The notes: generated by a model not told the origin, from the sequence alone. DNA of 64,000 bases from Nothopassalora personata (GCA_033816765.1 CM066288.1:620001-684000); one strand, 5' to 3'. Numbered from the stretch's first letter, positions 42,808 to 53,818 are shown. Made by a program: numbers and translations.

Positions 42808-45800
42808 ATGGTGCAAAGCGCGTCGTTCGAGGCCATCGCTGTCCTGCGGGACGGTGCTCCCCAGCAGAAGCTCGATGCGGTACGTATTGCTCAAGTTGTC
42901 ATCAGGCATCGACCAGTCGCGCAGGCCATGTCCGGTGGTTGGAGATATTGCCGTTGCCTCTATAGCTGACGACATTTTGTAGGCCAAGCACATCAAAAAT
43001 ATCATCGTGGGTCAGAGCCAGCGCAAGGAGCTTGCAGTCAAGCACGGCATCATTCAGCCGCTCGCAGACATCCTCTATGGTTCCAAGGCTACCGGCAAGC
43101 GCAGGCTTGACTCTAGTGGCGTATCACTGCAGCAGCAGTCACAGTGGACCGTCGATGATGAACTTCGACTACAGGCCATCTACATCATCGGCAGTCTGGC
43201 ATCCGGTGGACAGCCATTCTTGTATCCTCTTTGCGCCGCGGATGTGCCTGCGATCCTCGTCCAGACACTCTCCGCTGACGCTGGGACACGTTTGACCACG
43301 GCTACGTTGCAAGCATTGAACGCAATCGTCACCTTCTGGTCTACCCTGGACCAATCTTCCATCCACTACCACTTGTGGAGTGCGATATTCACTCCCGAAA
43401 GTCTACAAGTCTTCAAAGGTCTGCTCAGCCAGCCCACTTCATCTGCACTCGCGCGACAACAGCTCCGACTTGTGGCCGACATCATATCTGGAATCGGCGA
43501 CAATGGACCTAATGATGCATCAAACCCAAGGTCTCAAATGACGAACTCCGGTATACTCGACACTCTCGCTTCGCTACTGGTCTCTCATGCCGTAGAGCAG
43601 AGACTTGTGTGGTACAGTGGGAACACATCACAGCTGCCGCCACCGCCACCCGAGAATGTATTGCCTAGCATACTCGCCGCCATATCGACCATCATTACTG
43701 GCTCGAACTATCGAGCACAGTGCTTCATTCTCGCTCCAGCGGTTCGCGACCTCTTTGCGCACTCTGGTCTGGATAGTATCGATCACCGTGCTTCGTTTGG
43801 TCCTCTCAACGGATTTGCCAACCCTCACGAAAGCCTGTTGCCGCCACTCCACGTGCCGACATCTCGGTCAATATCTCACAACCCTTCGTCGAACAGCTTT
43901 CCCGCCCTGAAGACCTTGCAGACTGGCAGAAGTGGCAATGGGTCATCTGAAACGGCACAAGGTCCCAACAACATTGATCACTCAAATGCGGTCGTGGGTT
44001 GGATCTTGGTACTCGCGAGATCGATGAAGGGTCTGAACAGACTGACAGCACTACGGCTCTTGGCATTGGTAGCGAATGCTGTCGAAGCTGACTCTGCGAG
44101 CTCATCATCGTATAAGAACGAGTTGCATCAGAAAACGCGTGAACGACAAAGACAGTTGGCACTGTTGGCCGTGCCACTTGCCGCGAAGCTTGTGCAAACA
44201 GCCAACGAGGAGCGGCTTCCGGAGGCTGGTAATCTGCCCGAAGACAGCCGTATTGTCAAAGAACAAGCTTGTGCTGTCCTAGCGTTGCTGATCAAAGGAA
44301 GCAAAGAGCTTCAGATAGCAGCGGTGGAAGCCGGTGCCATCAAACACGTCTGCCCGATCCTCAAGAAAAGCTTCGACAATGTCACTCTGGCCAAGCCGAT
44401 GTGGTCGTCACGATCTTCCACAGAGCTCGATCCGAGTGCTCCAGCTACATGCCACCTTGGTGTGAACACACTTCCATCGGAGATAGCTCATGCTATGGTC
44501 ACTCGTGAAAGCGCATTGAAAGCGGTGGAAGCTTTAGCGGCGAGGGAAGATGTTCATCGAAAAGCAATCATCGACGCCGGTGTCGTGAGCTGCATCATCG
44601 ATTCGCTGAAGCCCTTCTCTGCGAGGCCGACGCCCGAGATAGCGTCAGCTCGCACTCAGATAGCGCCGAAGGACGGCAACACCACAGCCGTGATCCTGGC
44701 AGCCTGTCGTGCAGCACAATCAATGTCGAGAAGTGTCAGCGTGCTTCGGACAAGCCTCATTGACGCTGGCATCGCAAAGCCCTTGATCCAGCTATTGCAG
44801 CATGCCTCCTTGGAGGTACAGGTCGCCGCAACTGATGTTTGCTGCAACCTGTTACCGGATTTCAGCCCGATGCGCGAGGAGATCTCCGAAGCCGATGTCA
44901 TCAAGACGCTGGTGACGCATGCACGAAGCAGTCATCCGTCACTCAGACTGTCCAGTCTGTGGGCTCTCAAACATCTTGTCGTCAACTGTCCCAAGGAAGT
45001 CAAATTCTCTACCCTTGAGGAGCTTGGCACAGGATGGTTGGTGGGAATCATTCAGGGCGAGCAGAGAGAAGTGCCCTCGGCAGCAGTCAGCGGTGGTGTC
45101 AGCGTTGGTCTGAGTAGTGCTAATGCTGCAGGCGAACAAGTCGACTTGCTCAACCCATCATCGATGGATGTGGATGATGCTGGACCGGTTTCTGACGAGA
45201 TCATGGACGAGGACGACGAAGATGGTGAGGTCCTCTTTGACGAGGCCTCAAACACGCGTTATCAGTCGTCTCAGATGCGGTCAACGCTTCACCCACATGC
45301 CCCTGCTTTCAACCCTAAACGCTATCTTTCAACGATCCGCGATCTCGAAGAGAATGACGAGTACACGACCCGTCGAGATGAGGCAGCGATACAGATCCAG
45401 GCCCTGGACTTCATTAGGTACGTACTGACTGAAAGGTACCAGGCATCCAGCGGTGGCTTGGACAACGGCCCGCGTTCGAGACATGTGTTGCACGGCGCGA
45501 TGTCGGTCCACTTCCACACCACTTTTTGTGACACTGCTACCCCTTTTTCGAGTATAGCTGACGTCTTCTGCTTGATAGGAACCTCATGAACGGCGAGGAT
45601 TGCGCTACTTTGTCGGATCATATCATGAACCAGATCGGCAGTACCAAGGTCTACGAGTTGCTTACAGCGAAGCTGTCAGCACTACCTCGACACCTCACCT
45701 CCGGCAACAAGCTTTACAATCCTACCGACCTGGTTCTTGCCACAATCCATGTCATTATTCACCTCGCCAACGCCGGGCCAAAGCACCGCCAAATGCTAAT

Positions 45801-46193
45801 TGCGCAAAAGCCTCTTCTGCAAGCGATGATTCCTCACTTCAGTCACTCGGACTCCCGCGTACGTGTCATGAGCGTGTGGGCTGTCAACAGTCTTACCTGG
45901 ATTGAGGAGGACGGCGATCGGCGGGACGCCCGCCAGAGGTACGTGAGATGGATTCTAAGCAAGCGCTTCGAGCAATGGCCTCACTCCGGGTATCTTGCAC
46001 GACCCAGAGGGCGGAGCCAACGCTCGACGTGTCAAGATTCTGTACAACGTCGAGCATCCCGCTGATATTTCTCAGGTCTATGGAGCTGAAGGCAATTGGC
46101 ATCGAACAAGCCGTACGCGCGCTGCAGAGCGACTCGAACTTGGACGTCCGAGAGCGCGTCAAGACAGCAATCCGTCAATTCGAAACTTTGTAG
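42808..46193 (+). CDS. Armadillo-repeat protein of VID28/GID5-ARMC8 type
   Basis: Exons 42808-42879, 42983-45417, 45579-45938 and 46076-46193, 994 residues. All-helical ARM repeats recur throughout: LKPLIQLLQ-like units, QRKELAVKHGIIQPLADIL near the N-terminus, KPLIQLLQHASLEVQVAATDVCCNLLPDFS and LRLSSLWALKHLV in the middle, VRVMSVWAVNSLTWIEE and VRALQSDSNLDVRERVKTAIRQ at the end. An acidic insert (MDEDDEDGEVLFDE) lies around residue 750. Family role: scaffold subunit of the GID/CTLH ubiquitin ligase that triggers degradation of gluconeogenic enzymes in yeast; assignment is by layout and length (yeast Vid28 is about 920). Three introns begin GTACGT; two (42,880 and 45,418) look introner-like and the third (45,939) may be a worn copy. 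Confidence 0.82.
42880..42982 (+). repeat. Introner-like intron, candidate copy (shortened)
   Basis: 103-bp intron starting GTACGTATTG and sharing CAGGCATC near the 5' side and CTATAGCTGACG before the acceptor with the intron at 45,418-45,578. Internally shorter and more diverged. Confidence 0.5.
45418..45578 (+). repeat. Introner-like intron, copy B
   Basis: 161-bp intron matching copy A (33,111-33,253) in GTACGTACTGA, GGTACCAGGC, the AGCG-x-TGGCTT block and GTTGCACG-x-CGCG. Branch site CTGAC is inside TATAGCTGACG near the 3' end. Confidence 0.75.
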
Positions 46194-47013
46194 AATCAAT
46201 GCCGAGAGGCCTTCTCCACGCTCAGCACCAGAAGCTGAGGCGCCGGTGCACGAACCCGCGGAACTTTCGCATCTACGACTCGAGGTGCTGAAGGCATGTA
46301 GCAGTTCATACATAGCTTTGGTGTACAATTACGTCTTACGATACAGCCGCTTCGTGCAATCCATCGATCTGCACCGCAATGGCGGTCTCCATGCCCCTCG
46401 CGCAGTGTCTCACAGACTGTGCTTCGTGGCGCATTGATTGCAGCGAGCAACAAACCCAGTGCCTTGCTTTTGCCACTCGAAGGTGTAGGGTAGCGGGGTC
46501 GCTCCGGTGTTCGTACTGCCAACGCCTTGAGATGATTCCGCAGTTCTCGTCAGCTTTGTGGTGTTGGCAGACCAGTCTTGACGTCCTGCGAAGCGTCGGT
46601 ATGCGTCCGCTGCAGGGATGCGAGTTCATCTTCGTGCTTGCGTTGATCGCCTCGTTGTGTTCCGAGCGAAGTGCTTCGAGCTGTGTACTTGAATGGTGGC
46701 TTTGAACTTTGCGGGCAGAGTGTGGGTTATCTTGTTGAAACTCGAGCGTCTCAGCGAAGGAAGGAGCCTGGCTCTGTGCAGGGAGAAGTCGTTTCATGGC
46801 AAGGGAGAGGCGTCGCGAGCGCCGCTGCGATTAAGGGCATAGGACGGACAGTAAGGTTACTACTATACGTACAGCCTCCCTGCCATCACGCTGGCAGTGC
46901 ATCTGATCCGTCCACCACGAGAGACGCCAACGAAGGAGACAGTCCTGCCTAAATTGATCGCGTTGCGCCCAACTTCGATGCACCCACTGACACCAACAGC
47001 AAAGCAGTCCACC
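46194..47013. other. Intergenic, ARM gene to small unknown gene
   Basis: 820 bp with no convincing coding region. It includes the 3' UTR of the ARM gene and the promoter of the next. No repeat or RNA recognised. Confidence 0.45.
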
Positions 47014-47340
47014 ATGGCAGTGACATTCCACTTTGCCAGTGCAAGACCTACGGACGACCCGACACTACGAGGTCCAATAACATCAGCAGAAATCGTCCAA
47101 GTTCGCACACGCAGGGAACCGGAACGACCTGCAAAGCTATCAACAAAGCAGGAGAGGCTCAAGGAAGTTGTCAATGTGTTGCGGAAGGCGGTAGATTATC
47201 CTTTCGATGAGGGACAGTGGGAGCAGATCGAGGAGTACTGGCTGCGGAAGCAGTGGGAGGGAGAGGAGGAGATGATGGCTGATCGTGTGCGCGAGCTGGA
47301 GGCTAAGGTTGAGGGGAAGAAGAATGGGGCGAAGTCGTAG
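47014..47340 (+). CDS. Small protein of unknown function (108 aa)
   Basis: The start is chosen at the ATG in the strong context CCACCATGG (47,014); an in-frame ATG lies 36 bp upstream. Soluble, charged protein with a helical, acidic C-terminal half (KLSTKQERLKEVVNVLRKA, then DEGQWEQIEEYWLRKQWEG, then a Lys/Glu-rich end), which could form a short coiled coil. No family recognised. The even composition and absence of low-complexity shadows on the other strand support it being real, but a chance frame cannot be excluded. It follows the ARM gene in the same direction. Confidence 0.5.
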   Translation: MAVTFHFASARPTDDPTLRGPITSAEIVQVRTRREPERPAKLSTKQERLKEVVNVLRKAVDYPFDEGQWEQIEEYWLRKQWEGEEEMMADRVRELEAKVEGKKNGAKS

Positions 47341-48086
47341 TGTGGTAGGTAAGGTCGCTTGCTTGTAGAGGAAGACCTCGTTTGAGTGAAGTGGTTAGCA
47401 ACGAGGCAAATCTTGCAGCAGGTGTCGCGTCTCAATCGTGGATAGGGCAACGAGTTTCGACTGAGCTACCATTGGCTCCCTGGACAAGTTCTCGATATGC
47501 CCTTGAAATGGGAACGCCAATATTTTCGAAGCTCTCAGTGTCCACTCGAGAAAAACAGCACGATGGATCACATCCTAGACCGGTCCCAGGGCCGCAATCC
47601 ACGGGACAGGCTACAGATCAGGGCACTGTTCGATCGTGCACAGATATGATACGCCCTTCAGCGTCTGCGGAGTATGTATCCCTGCGAAGCCGAAGACACG
47701 CGACACCTGCAAACATTTAGTCTTCTCCTTCGATTTTGCAGCCACTACATCCGACGTCGTACGTAGATAGGTCAGTCTCGACCTCTCAACAATAGGAAAG
47801 AGGGGGCGAATCGCAGACCATCGTCAACCACGCGAGGGCGCAGCTGTATATCGGGGTCTGACCCAGAAACGCTCTAGCAAGCTGGTAGACTTTTGCCATG
47901 CTCTCGACGGCAAGTCTGCAGCGCTTCTCGTACTTGTCTGTAGTTTCCCGCATATCCTACTTGCGGAGAGTTGCACGGTGTGGAGTATACAATGTGTTAG
48001 TCATCGACGACTGACTTCGCCTAGTATTACACTGTCTCTCATGTTGCGCCTCAGGCTTTGGGTGCCTTCGATTTTGCGAGTGATCT
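47341..48086. other. Intergenic, possible decayed 5' part of a permease
   Basis: 746 bp without an open gene. If the permease relic downstream was once complete, its N-terminal half may have decayed beyond recognition here. Confidence 0.35.
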
Positions 48087-48405
48087 GGTGGCTTAACATC
48101 CTTGGCCAGATTGCAGGAATTGCATCGTCTGAATGGGATGCTGCGGCCCTAGTGTTGGCAGCAGTTTCCATCGGCAGCGAATTTACCTACACTACTACGG
48201 TGGGTCAAACCGTGTGTGTCATGGCCGGACTCCCTGTCAGTACCGGTCTTGTTAACTCTCTGTTCACATTCTGGATGGAGACGATGACCTAGTCCTATGT
48301 CATCTTCCATGTTTCTGATCTTGGTCAACTGCTGCATAGCGCTCCTCGCAATGGCTCAGCCGAGCAACGGCACCGCAAAGCACACTGCAAAGTACGTCTT
48401 CACTA
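48087..48405 (+). pseudogene. Amino-acid/GABA permease fragment (APC superfamily)
   Basis: The plus-strand reading WWLNILGQIAGIASSEWDAA, then LVLAAVSIGSEF, then GQTVCVMAGLPVSTGLVNSL and WMETMT, resembles the TM4-TM5 part of fungal amino-acid/choline/GABA permeases. A TAG follows at about 48,290, the next bases still read SYVIFHV, and after a frame change a further helix-like stretch appears. No upstream or downstream remainder is recognisable. A full permease is about 500 residues, so this is a truncated relic. Confidence 0.6.
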
Positions 48406-48855
48406 CTGATGAGCCGATGAGGAACGAGAAGATTCACTCGTAAACGCGAGGCATCCGTGCGAGGGGAACAGACTCCTTCTGCCGAGGATTCACGATGAAG
48501 GCATTGATGAATTTGTATAGCAATCGACAGTAAAATCGAACTGCGAAATCGATATCGATATCGAAAGAGCTTATTACCTTCCTCGTGGTGGAGAGCAAGA
48601 GGTGAAGTTGAATCAGCGAATGCCGGAATGAGTGGGTCCGTCGTGGGTACACCCCCGAAGAGGAAAGGCATCACTAAGTAAAATGCTTAGCATCTGCGCC
48701 AAGATGGCATCGGCGAGACATCGGACTGATTCTTGACGAGACCAAGCAGGCTGAATGTACATCTACACACTATATATTATTTGCCTGTCACTACCTACTT
48801 GAACGACCAATCCGTCAAGCCGCCACCCACCCATGCCATGTCTAATCGATGCCGT
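48406..48855. other. Intergenic, no gene seen
   Basis: 450 bp between the permease relic and the 3' end of the minus-strand SprT-like gene. It contains a short CGATATCGATATCG-like self-complementary stretch near 48,550. Nothing else supported. Confidence 0.4.
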
Positions 48856-50838
48856 TTAAAGCCATCCAACCCCATACATCCCCCTTCCGACCGGTCCTCG
48901 TCCGACCCCTCGCGCAAAAGCCCCGATCCCACCTCCTCGTACCTGCGCCGCACCCTCCAGCATCCTTGGTGCTCTGCCTCTCCCTGCCGGCGGAGGCAAC
49001 GGCCCCATAATTCCAGGTCTCAACACATGGCTTCCCCGGTTCACTGCCAAATCTCCAAGACCTCCATACACAGGGTACTGGATCGGCCTCTCGATGTTCC
49101 CGATCGGATCGCAAGGGTCGAATTCCCCACCTGCGAATTGTATAGTCCCCGCGATGATGACATCGTCTTGAAAGGCTGGACACTTGTGGTACAGCGCCTG
49201 GAAGCGCTCACGGTGCCATTCGAGAAGTTTGTCGCAGTTGCTGAAGCCAGTTTCGTAGTCGTCGCGACGTGTCAAGAATTTCCTCGCCCATTTGTGGAGT
49301 TCGGAGGAAATAGGTTCGTTCGCTGTGGCGGCCATGGAAGGATGCACGCGGTAGAGGACTTCCAGCGCTTGGATGGGGTCTTCGGTCATTTCGGGTTCGC
49401 GGTAGAGACGTTGTAGGGCATAGCGCATGAGTTCTTCAAATTTGATCTCTTCGGCGGCGTGGAAGACTTTGAGGTGGGTCATGATTGGGGGGTTCTTGTC
49501 TAATTTCACTTCGAAGGTACGTTCGCCGGCGTCTTCGTGAAGGAGGATAGGGGCTTCGGCGTGCACGCGGGCGGCAATATAGTCATCACGAACGGCGTGG
49601 GCGTTACTTTCGTAGCGGTAGTGGCCCGGCTTGGTCATGAAATCGTAGATGCAGGAGAAGATGTCGAGATCGCAGTCGGGGAGTTGAAGTTCGTACAAGC
49701 CGTGCTTTCTGAGAGGTTTGACGATGCTGGCGAAAGCCAGGGCTTTCTCACGAGGGACCATGACGCGTTTGTGATCCCAGATGAGTTCGGCGAAAGTCGA
49801 AGAGGGCTCTGCTTTGACGCGGTCGCCTTCGACGAGGAGGCCGCTCTTGTCCCAGTCCCAGATTTTCTCGCCTTTCATTTCGGCAAGGCCAAGGTCGAGG
49901 GCTTTCGAGTATTCTTCTACTTGCCAGTTCTTGATTTGCTCTTTGCGAATCTTGCGGTTGTCGTGAAGGCAGTGGGTCTGGCCATCGGCTGGAACTGGAC
50001 CGACTGCGCTTCCTCGAGGATCGATGGCGATAAATTCTTGCCGTGCTTGATAGTTTGGTGGGAAGATTGGTCCCATTGGTCCTCGCCGGATAAGCATGTC
50101 GGACGGAAGGCCATCTTCCTGATCGAGGTCTCGTCGTTTCATGGCGTGGAAGATGAGGTTCAATGGGCCGTCTACACATCGCGTGGACACGTCGCGGATT
50201 GTCATCTGTATCACACCGAAGTGTATGCCGTCCATCAGGCGTCCGTCTGCCTTTTCGCCCTTCTTTTGTGCGCCACAGCATGTCAAGAAGTATGCGTGTA
50301 TCATCTGGTGGATAAGCGCGTCGAGGAGATCATCAATATCGTTATCATCGCCCATGAACGGTTCAGCGTTGAGCTTGACGACGATACGCGGTATGCCGAT
50401 GACTTTGGGTGCGTATGTGGTTCCTGTGCCGCAGCTGGGATGCCGTGTCCAGTGAAGACACACCATCTCCTTAAGTTTTCGGTCGAACATTGTCTGATCT
50501 AGGAAGTCGAAGATGTAGTATGGAGTGTAGTAGTCTACTCTGTCGAATGTTTCCCGTATTGTGTCAATAGCATCGACGATCAAGGGTTGGCTGCCCACGA
50601 TGTGTCTATAACACCAAGCTGTCGCGTAGTCCAGAGTCCAGCCGAGATCGCCGCACCTTTCGATTGTGGTATCGAGTAAGACCTGGAAGCTGTTTCCTGT
50701 GCTGCCGGTGCGCTCTGCGCTGAATGTGTCGAAAGGCGTGCCGTGATGGGCACGAAAAACATCAGGGTAGTGCACATCGAGGCCACGGAAAGGTGTAGGG
50801 AAAGCTGTGTGCTCATGATGAAAGTGGTGCCAGGCCAT
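48856..50838 (-). CDS. SprT-like domain protein with altered zinc-protease motif
   Basis: 660 residues from the first in-frame ATG (50,838), single exon. Around residue 170-200 it reads DDLLDALIHQMIHAYFLTCCG, the position and surroundings of the SprT/Spartan metalloprotease helix, but with H-Q-x-x-H where active members have H-E-x-x-H, so the catalytic Glu is Gln. The motif is preceded by GIPRIVVKLNAEPF and followed by DGIHFGVIQMTIRD, as in fungal SprT-like proteins. The rest of the protein (about 400 residues) is fungal-specific, and the C-terminus is Gly/Arg-rich (GRGRAPRM, GVGRGPVGRG), suggesting nucleic-acid contact. Active relatives remove DNA-protein crosslinks; whether this one cleaves anything is doubtful from the motif. 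Confidence 0.7.
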   Translation of the reverse strand: MAWHHFHHEHTAFPTPFRGLDVHYPDVFRAHHGTPFDTFSAERTGSTGNSFQVLLDTTIERCGDLGWTLDYATAWCYRHIVGSQPLIVDAIDTIRETFDRVDYYTPYYIFDFLDQTMFDRKLKEMVCLHWTRHPSCGTGTTYAPKVIGIPRIVVKLNAEPFMGDDNDIDDLLDALIHQMIHAYFLTCCGAQKKGEKADGRLMDGIHFGVIQMTIRDVSTRCVDGPLNLIFHAMKRRDLDQEDGLPSDMLIRRGPMGPIFPPNYQARQEFIAIDPRGSAVGPVPADGQTHCLHDNRKIRKEQIKNWQVEEYSKALDLGLAEMKGEKIWDWDKSGLLVEGDRVKAEPSSTFAELIWDHKRVMVPREKALAFASIVKPLRKHGLYELQLPDCDLDIFSCIYDFMTKPGHYRYESNAHAVRDDYIAARVHAEAPILLHEDAGERTFEVKLDKNPPIMTHLKVFHAAEEIKFEELMRYALQRLYREPEMTEDPIQALEVLYRVHPSMAATANEPISSELHKWARKFLTRRDDYETGFSNCDKLLEWHRERFQALYHKCPAFQDDVIIAGTIQFAGGEFDPCDPIGNIERPIQYPVYGGLGDLAVNRGSHVLRPGIMGPLPPPAGRGRAPRMLEGAAQVRGGGIGAFARGVGRGPVGRGMYGVGWL

Positions 50839-51587
50839 AGAAGATGGGGAGTATGACGAGCTGAAACCAGGGCACAGCCAGAGTAGGGTGTCGCAGGATG
50901 CCAACGAGTGCAGCTGCAAGAAGCTCAATGCGGAAGCAGAGCACTATGAAGCCATGCATCGAGTTTGCGGCCTTGATTGCGTCGTCCGGTTAGTATCGCG
51001 TACTCAGGGAGTATGGGAGGACCCGTGAAGATTCTGCCATCCACGTTTAAAAGAGCACAAACAATGCGTGTGACGGGTAGGTGCAACATGGTCCATGCCA
51101 CTTGGGAGGCTTCGAGGAGCGCTTCCACCACAGTATGCCATTTCGTGATGGTCCATTTAGGCCTGGAGAAGAGAGGTTGAGACTCAGTACGCTGTTCAGA
51201 GGTTGGATACTCATCGTGCTTGCCTCAACACAGCGGTTGACTGCAGTCCCGGTCTCACGTCCGTGGTGGCACATGGACGCAAAGAAACGGCCGGGACCTG
51301 CAAGTTTGTCCTTGTACCGCATAACATCGCCCGCGGTGTGCCAGCCAAGCGAAGATCACTGGTTCATGACTGACAAGAGTCGGAAGGTCGCGTGACCGAC
51401 TGCGGTGTCAATGGTGCATTCCGCCGGCAAACTACATACCGCCTCGCTTCCGCAAATGTGACGATTCACGCAATTACATACCAGTCTGCACATCTCGTAG
51501 CATCGTTCAACGCCGTGATATGTTCAGCGCCCGTACGCTGCTTCATGTGCAGTCCAACCACTTCCTCATACAAAGCCTCACCGCCCT
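50839..51587. other. Intergenic upstream of the SprT-like gene
   Basis: About 750 bp between the SprT-like start and the 3' end of the Mpv17-like gene (both minus strand). No feature supported. Confidence 0.45.
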
Positions 51588-52481
51588 CTACTGGTATGCT
51601 CCGGGCCCTGGCCGACTGCCATAATCGCTCCGCCCGTCTCGGCCGTCACGTCCATCGTTCGTTCGGCTGCTGTCCTGGTACTTCCTTCGCAGTGCTTGCA
51701 GTCTCTTCTTCTTGGTGTGTGCGTTGATGTAGGTACCGATGATGAACCCCACGGCGTTGAAGAATGGAACCCAGACTTCGTTGGGGAGGAAAGCTTGGGC
51801 AAAGGCCAGAGCAAGTGGCGAGGTGACCCATGAGACCTTCATGACTGGCATGAAGCCGGCTCGTACGGTGGCGCGGATTTGGTGGAATGTGCGGGCACCT
51901 GCGATGATGGCCATAGACGTGAGATAGACGGCGTTCTGAATCGGCGAGATCTACACAAGCTGGTCAGCGCTCAACAAGACGCTTCAGCCCGATGCAAAAC
52001 GTACAACCAAGTTGGACACAATGATCTGCATGATCTTTGCGCGCAGACTCGTCCTGCCGGCGAACATCTTCTGGAGGATGGAGATCATGACATGCCCGAG
52101 GGGAGCACTGATGAAAGCGCCATAGACAGCCATCTTCGGCACTCTGCTCGTGAAGTAGTGGCCATGCTTGCTGCGGTCCTTTGCGATCCACGATGCGAGG
52201 AACTCCTGCAGACCGGCCAGTGTGCCAGACGTGATCATCTTGGTGCGGAGAGGGTCTTCCTGGAGCTTCTTGAGGTACCACTACCATAAGTGCATCAGCT
52301 GCCTGTTCTTGGTGTATGTCCTTCGCATTGCTATTGCTGTGCTTACGGCAAGGTACCCATCGGGGCCTGATCCCTTGGTCAATGCATCACCGACTTTGTG
52401 CGCGAGATCTTCATTGTTGCCTCCCTTCGCTCCGCTCGTGGTGCGGATGGTTTCCTTCTGCTCGAACTTGACTTGCGACAT
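51588..52481 (-). CDS. Mpv17/PMP22 family membrane protein
   Basis: Three exons (minus strand): 52481-52347, 52280-52005 and 51950-51588, 257 residues; introns are 66 and 54 bp with GT-AG ends. The family signature begins WYLKKLQEDPLRTKMITSG, followed by hydrophobic helices (MAVYGAFISAPLGHVMISIL, then KIMQIIVSNLV) and the C-terminal VSWVTSPLALAFAQAFLPNEVW with VPFFNAVGFIIGTYINAHTKKKR. Members (PXMP2, Mpv17, Sym1) are four-helix proteins of the peroxisomal or inner mitochondrial membrane. The lack of a clear mitochondrial presequence and the lysine/arginine-rich tail lean towards the peroxisomal type, as an inference. Channel function is debated in the family. Confidence 0.9.
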
Positions 52482-53818
52482 GGCTATGGCTAGCGCTTAT
52501 CGGCGGGGGAGGGAATTGCGCGCGACAGTCTCGCGTCGATCGTTGCGCGGAGAATGCGGCCTGTCTTGCACGCCGCGCTTCGGACGAGAGGTCGACGCGT
52601 ACGTAAAGAGTCGAGGAGAATGTCGCTGGCGACAATGGGTGAGAGAGCGTGGAGAGTGGATGCGGTGGTGGAGCCGTCCAGGCTTGTTGTTGACAAGGAC
52701 GCGCGGGTTGGCCGTCGCTAGCTAATGGCGGCGAGTGCCGATACACTGCAAGGGTACACTATGATTGGGCAGTCGGGTTTTTGAGTTCCACTCTTCTCGA
52801 CGACCTCGGAACGTCGACGACGAAGTCGACTCTCCGTCTTGATTATCCTGTGCATGATATCGAAAGCCATCGCAGGTACTGTAGAGAGGATAGAGATGGA
52901 GGTCCTTTCTCTGCAGGGTACGCCGGGTACCGAACTGCCGGGTGCACCAGGAGGCAGAGACGGACAAGGGCATTGTTTGTATGTGCATGGGCTTCAAGCA
53001 CCCACCGTAAGTGCGAAGCAGCTACGCACCCGGCCAAGCTTGATACGCCGCCTAGAAACGATGGACGATGCTGCAAGACACCGTTTCCACGGACATGTAT
53101 ATGATGATGGCTGATGTGAAAGGTGAATGAAGCTTAGGGTTACACAAGCAGGTGCACCTCCTCATCGTTGATCAGTCGAGCTTCATCGAGACAAGAGCAG
53201 ACTTCGATTAGGAAACTATCATTCATCTATAGGAAACTATCATTCATCTATAGGCAAGTAAGTACCAGCTCGATGCCTCTCGCGACTGCACATGGTAGTA
53301 GTAGTGTAGTCAGTCGCGATGGCCGCTCATTCATGCACCCCCCAACGACACCAATACCTGCTTGACAGTCAGTCTCCCCTCCAACAATCTGCGAGGTCAA
53401 ACCCCATTCCGTCACCCACGCGCCATTTCTAGAATATAAGCGGATTGTCGAGTGCAACGTCTCGCGCAAACAGACATCAAGACAAGTTCCACTCGCGACG
53501 GAAGGCCCATTCATTACGCCACCCACCACATCCGCCCGTCGATGATCGTGTGTTCCTCTCCATGGCCCCAACAGCGTCCGACGAGCTACCCGCACTCCCA
53601 GCCCGACAGGCCAGGTAGGTGCAGACGAAATATCTCGAGCTATGCCGCGCGATGCATACCTGCTCGCCCCAAGCAGCCGAGACATGCCAACGTGCCCCTC
53701 GAGTACAGACAGCTAGCTGACAATCTCATGCGACAGCACCGACAGCACCATCGCCCCACAAATCGACCCCTTCTGGCAGACGACACCACGCAGCAGCCCG
53801 CCTACTCTGGACGCCATC
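52482..53818. promoter_or_regulatory. Long divergent intergenic region
   Basis: 1.3 kb between the Mpv17-like gene (-) and the Cys-motif gene (+). It contains a perfect 21-bp tandem duplication at 53,210-53,251. Frames here are short and overlapping on both strands with no recognisable protein. The stretch 53,560-53,818 is C-rich and may be the 5' UTR of the next gene. Confidence 0.45.

Noticed and set aside
45985..46075. Protein-like stretch (GILHDPEGGANARRVKILYN) inside the third ARM intron.
   Set aside because: Splicing it out joins RQR to SMELKAIGIEQAVRALQ in frame, matching the ARM end; keeping it breaks the frame.
49537..50502. 321-residue plus-strand frame opposite the SprT-like gene.
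   Set aside because: Mirror frame of a long real gene; no protein resemblance and no splice or start support.
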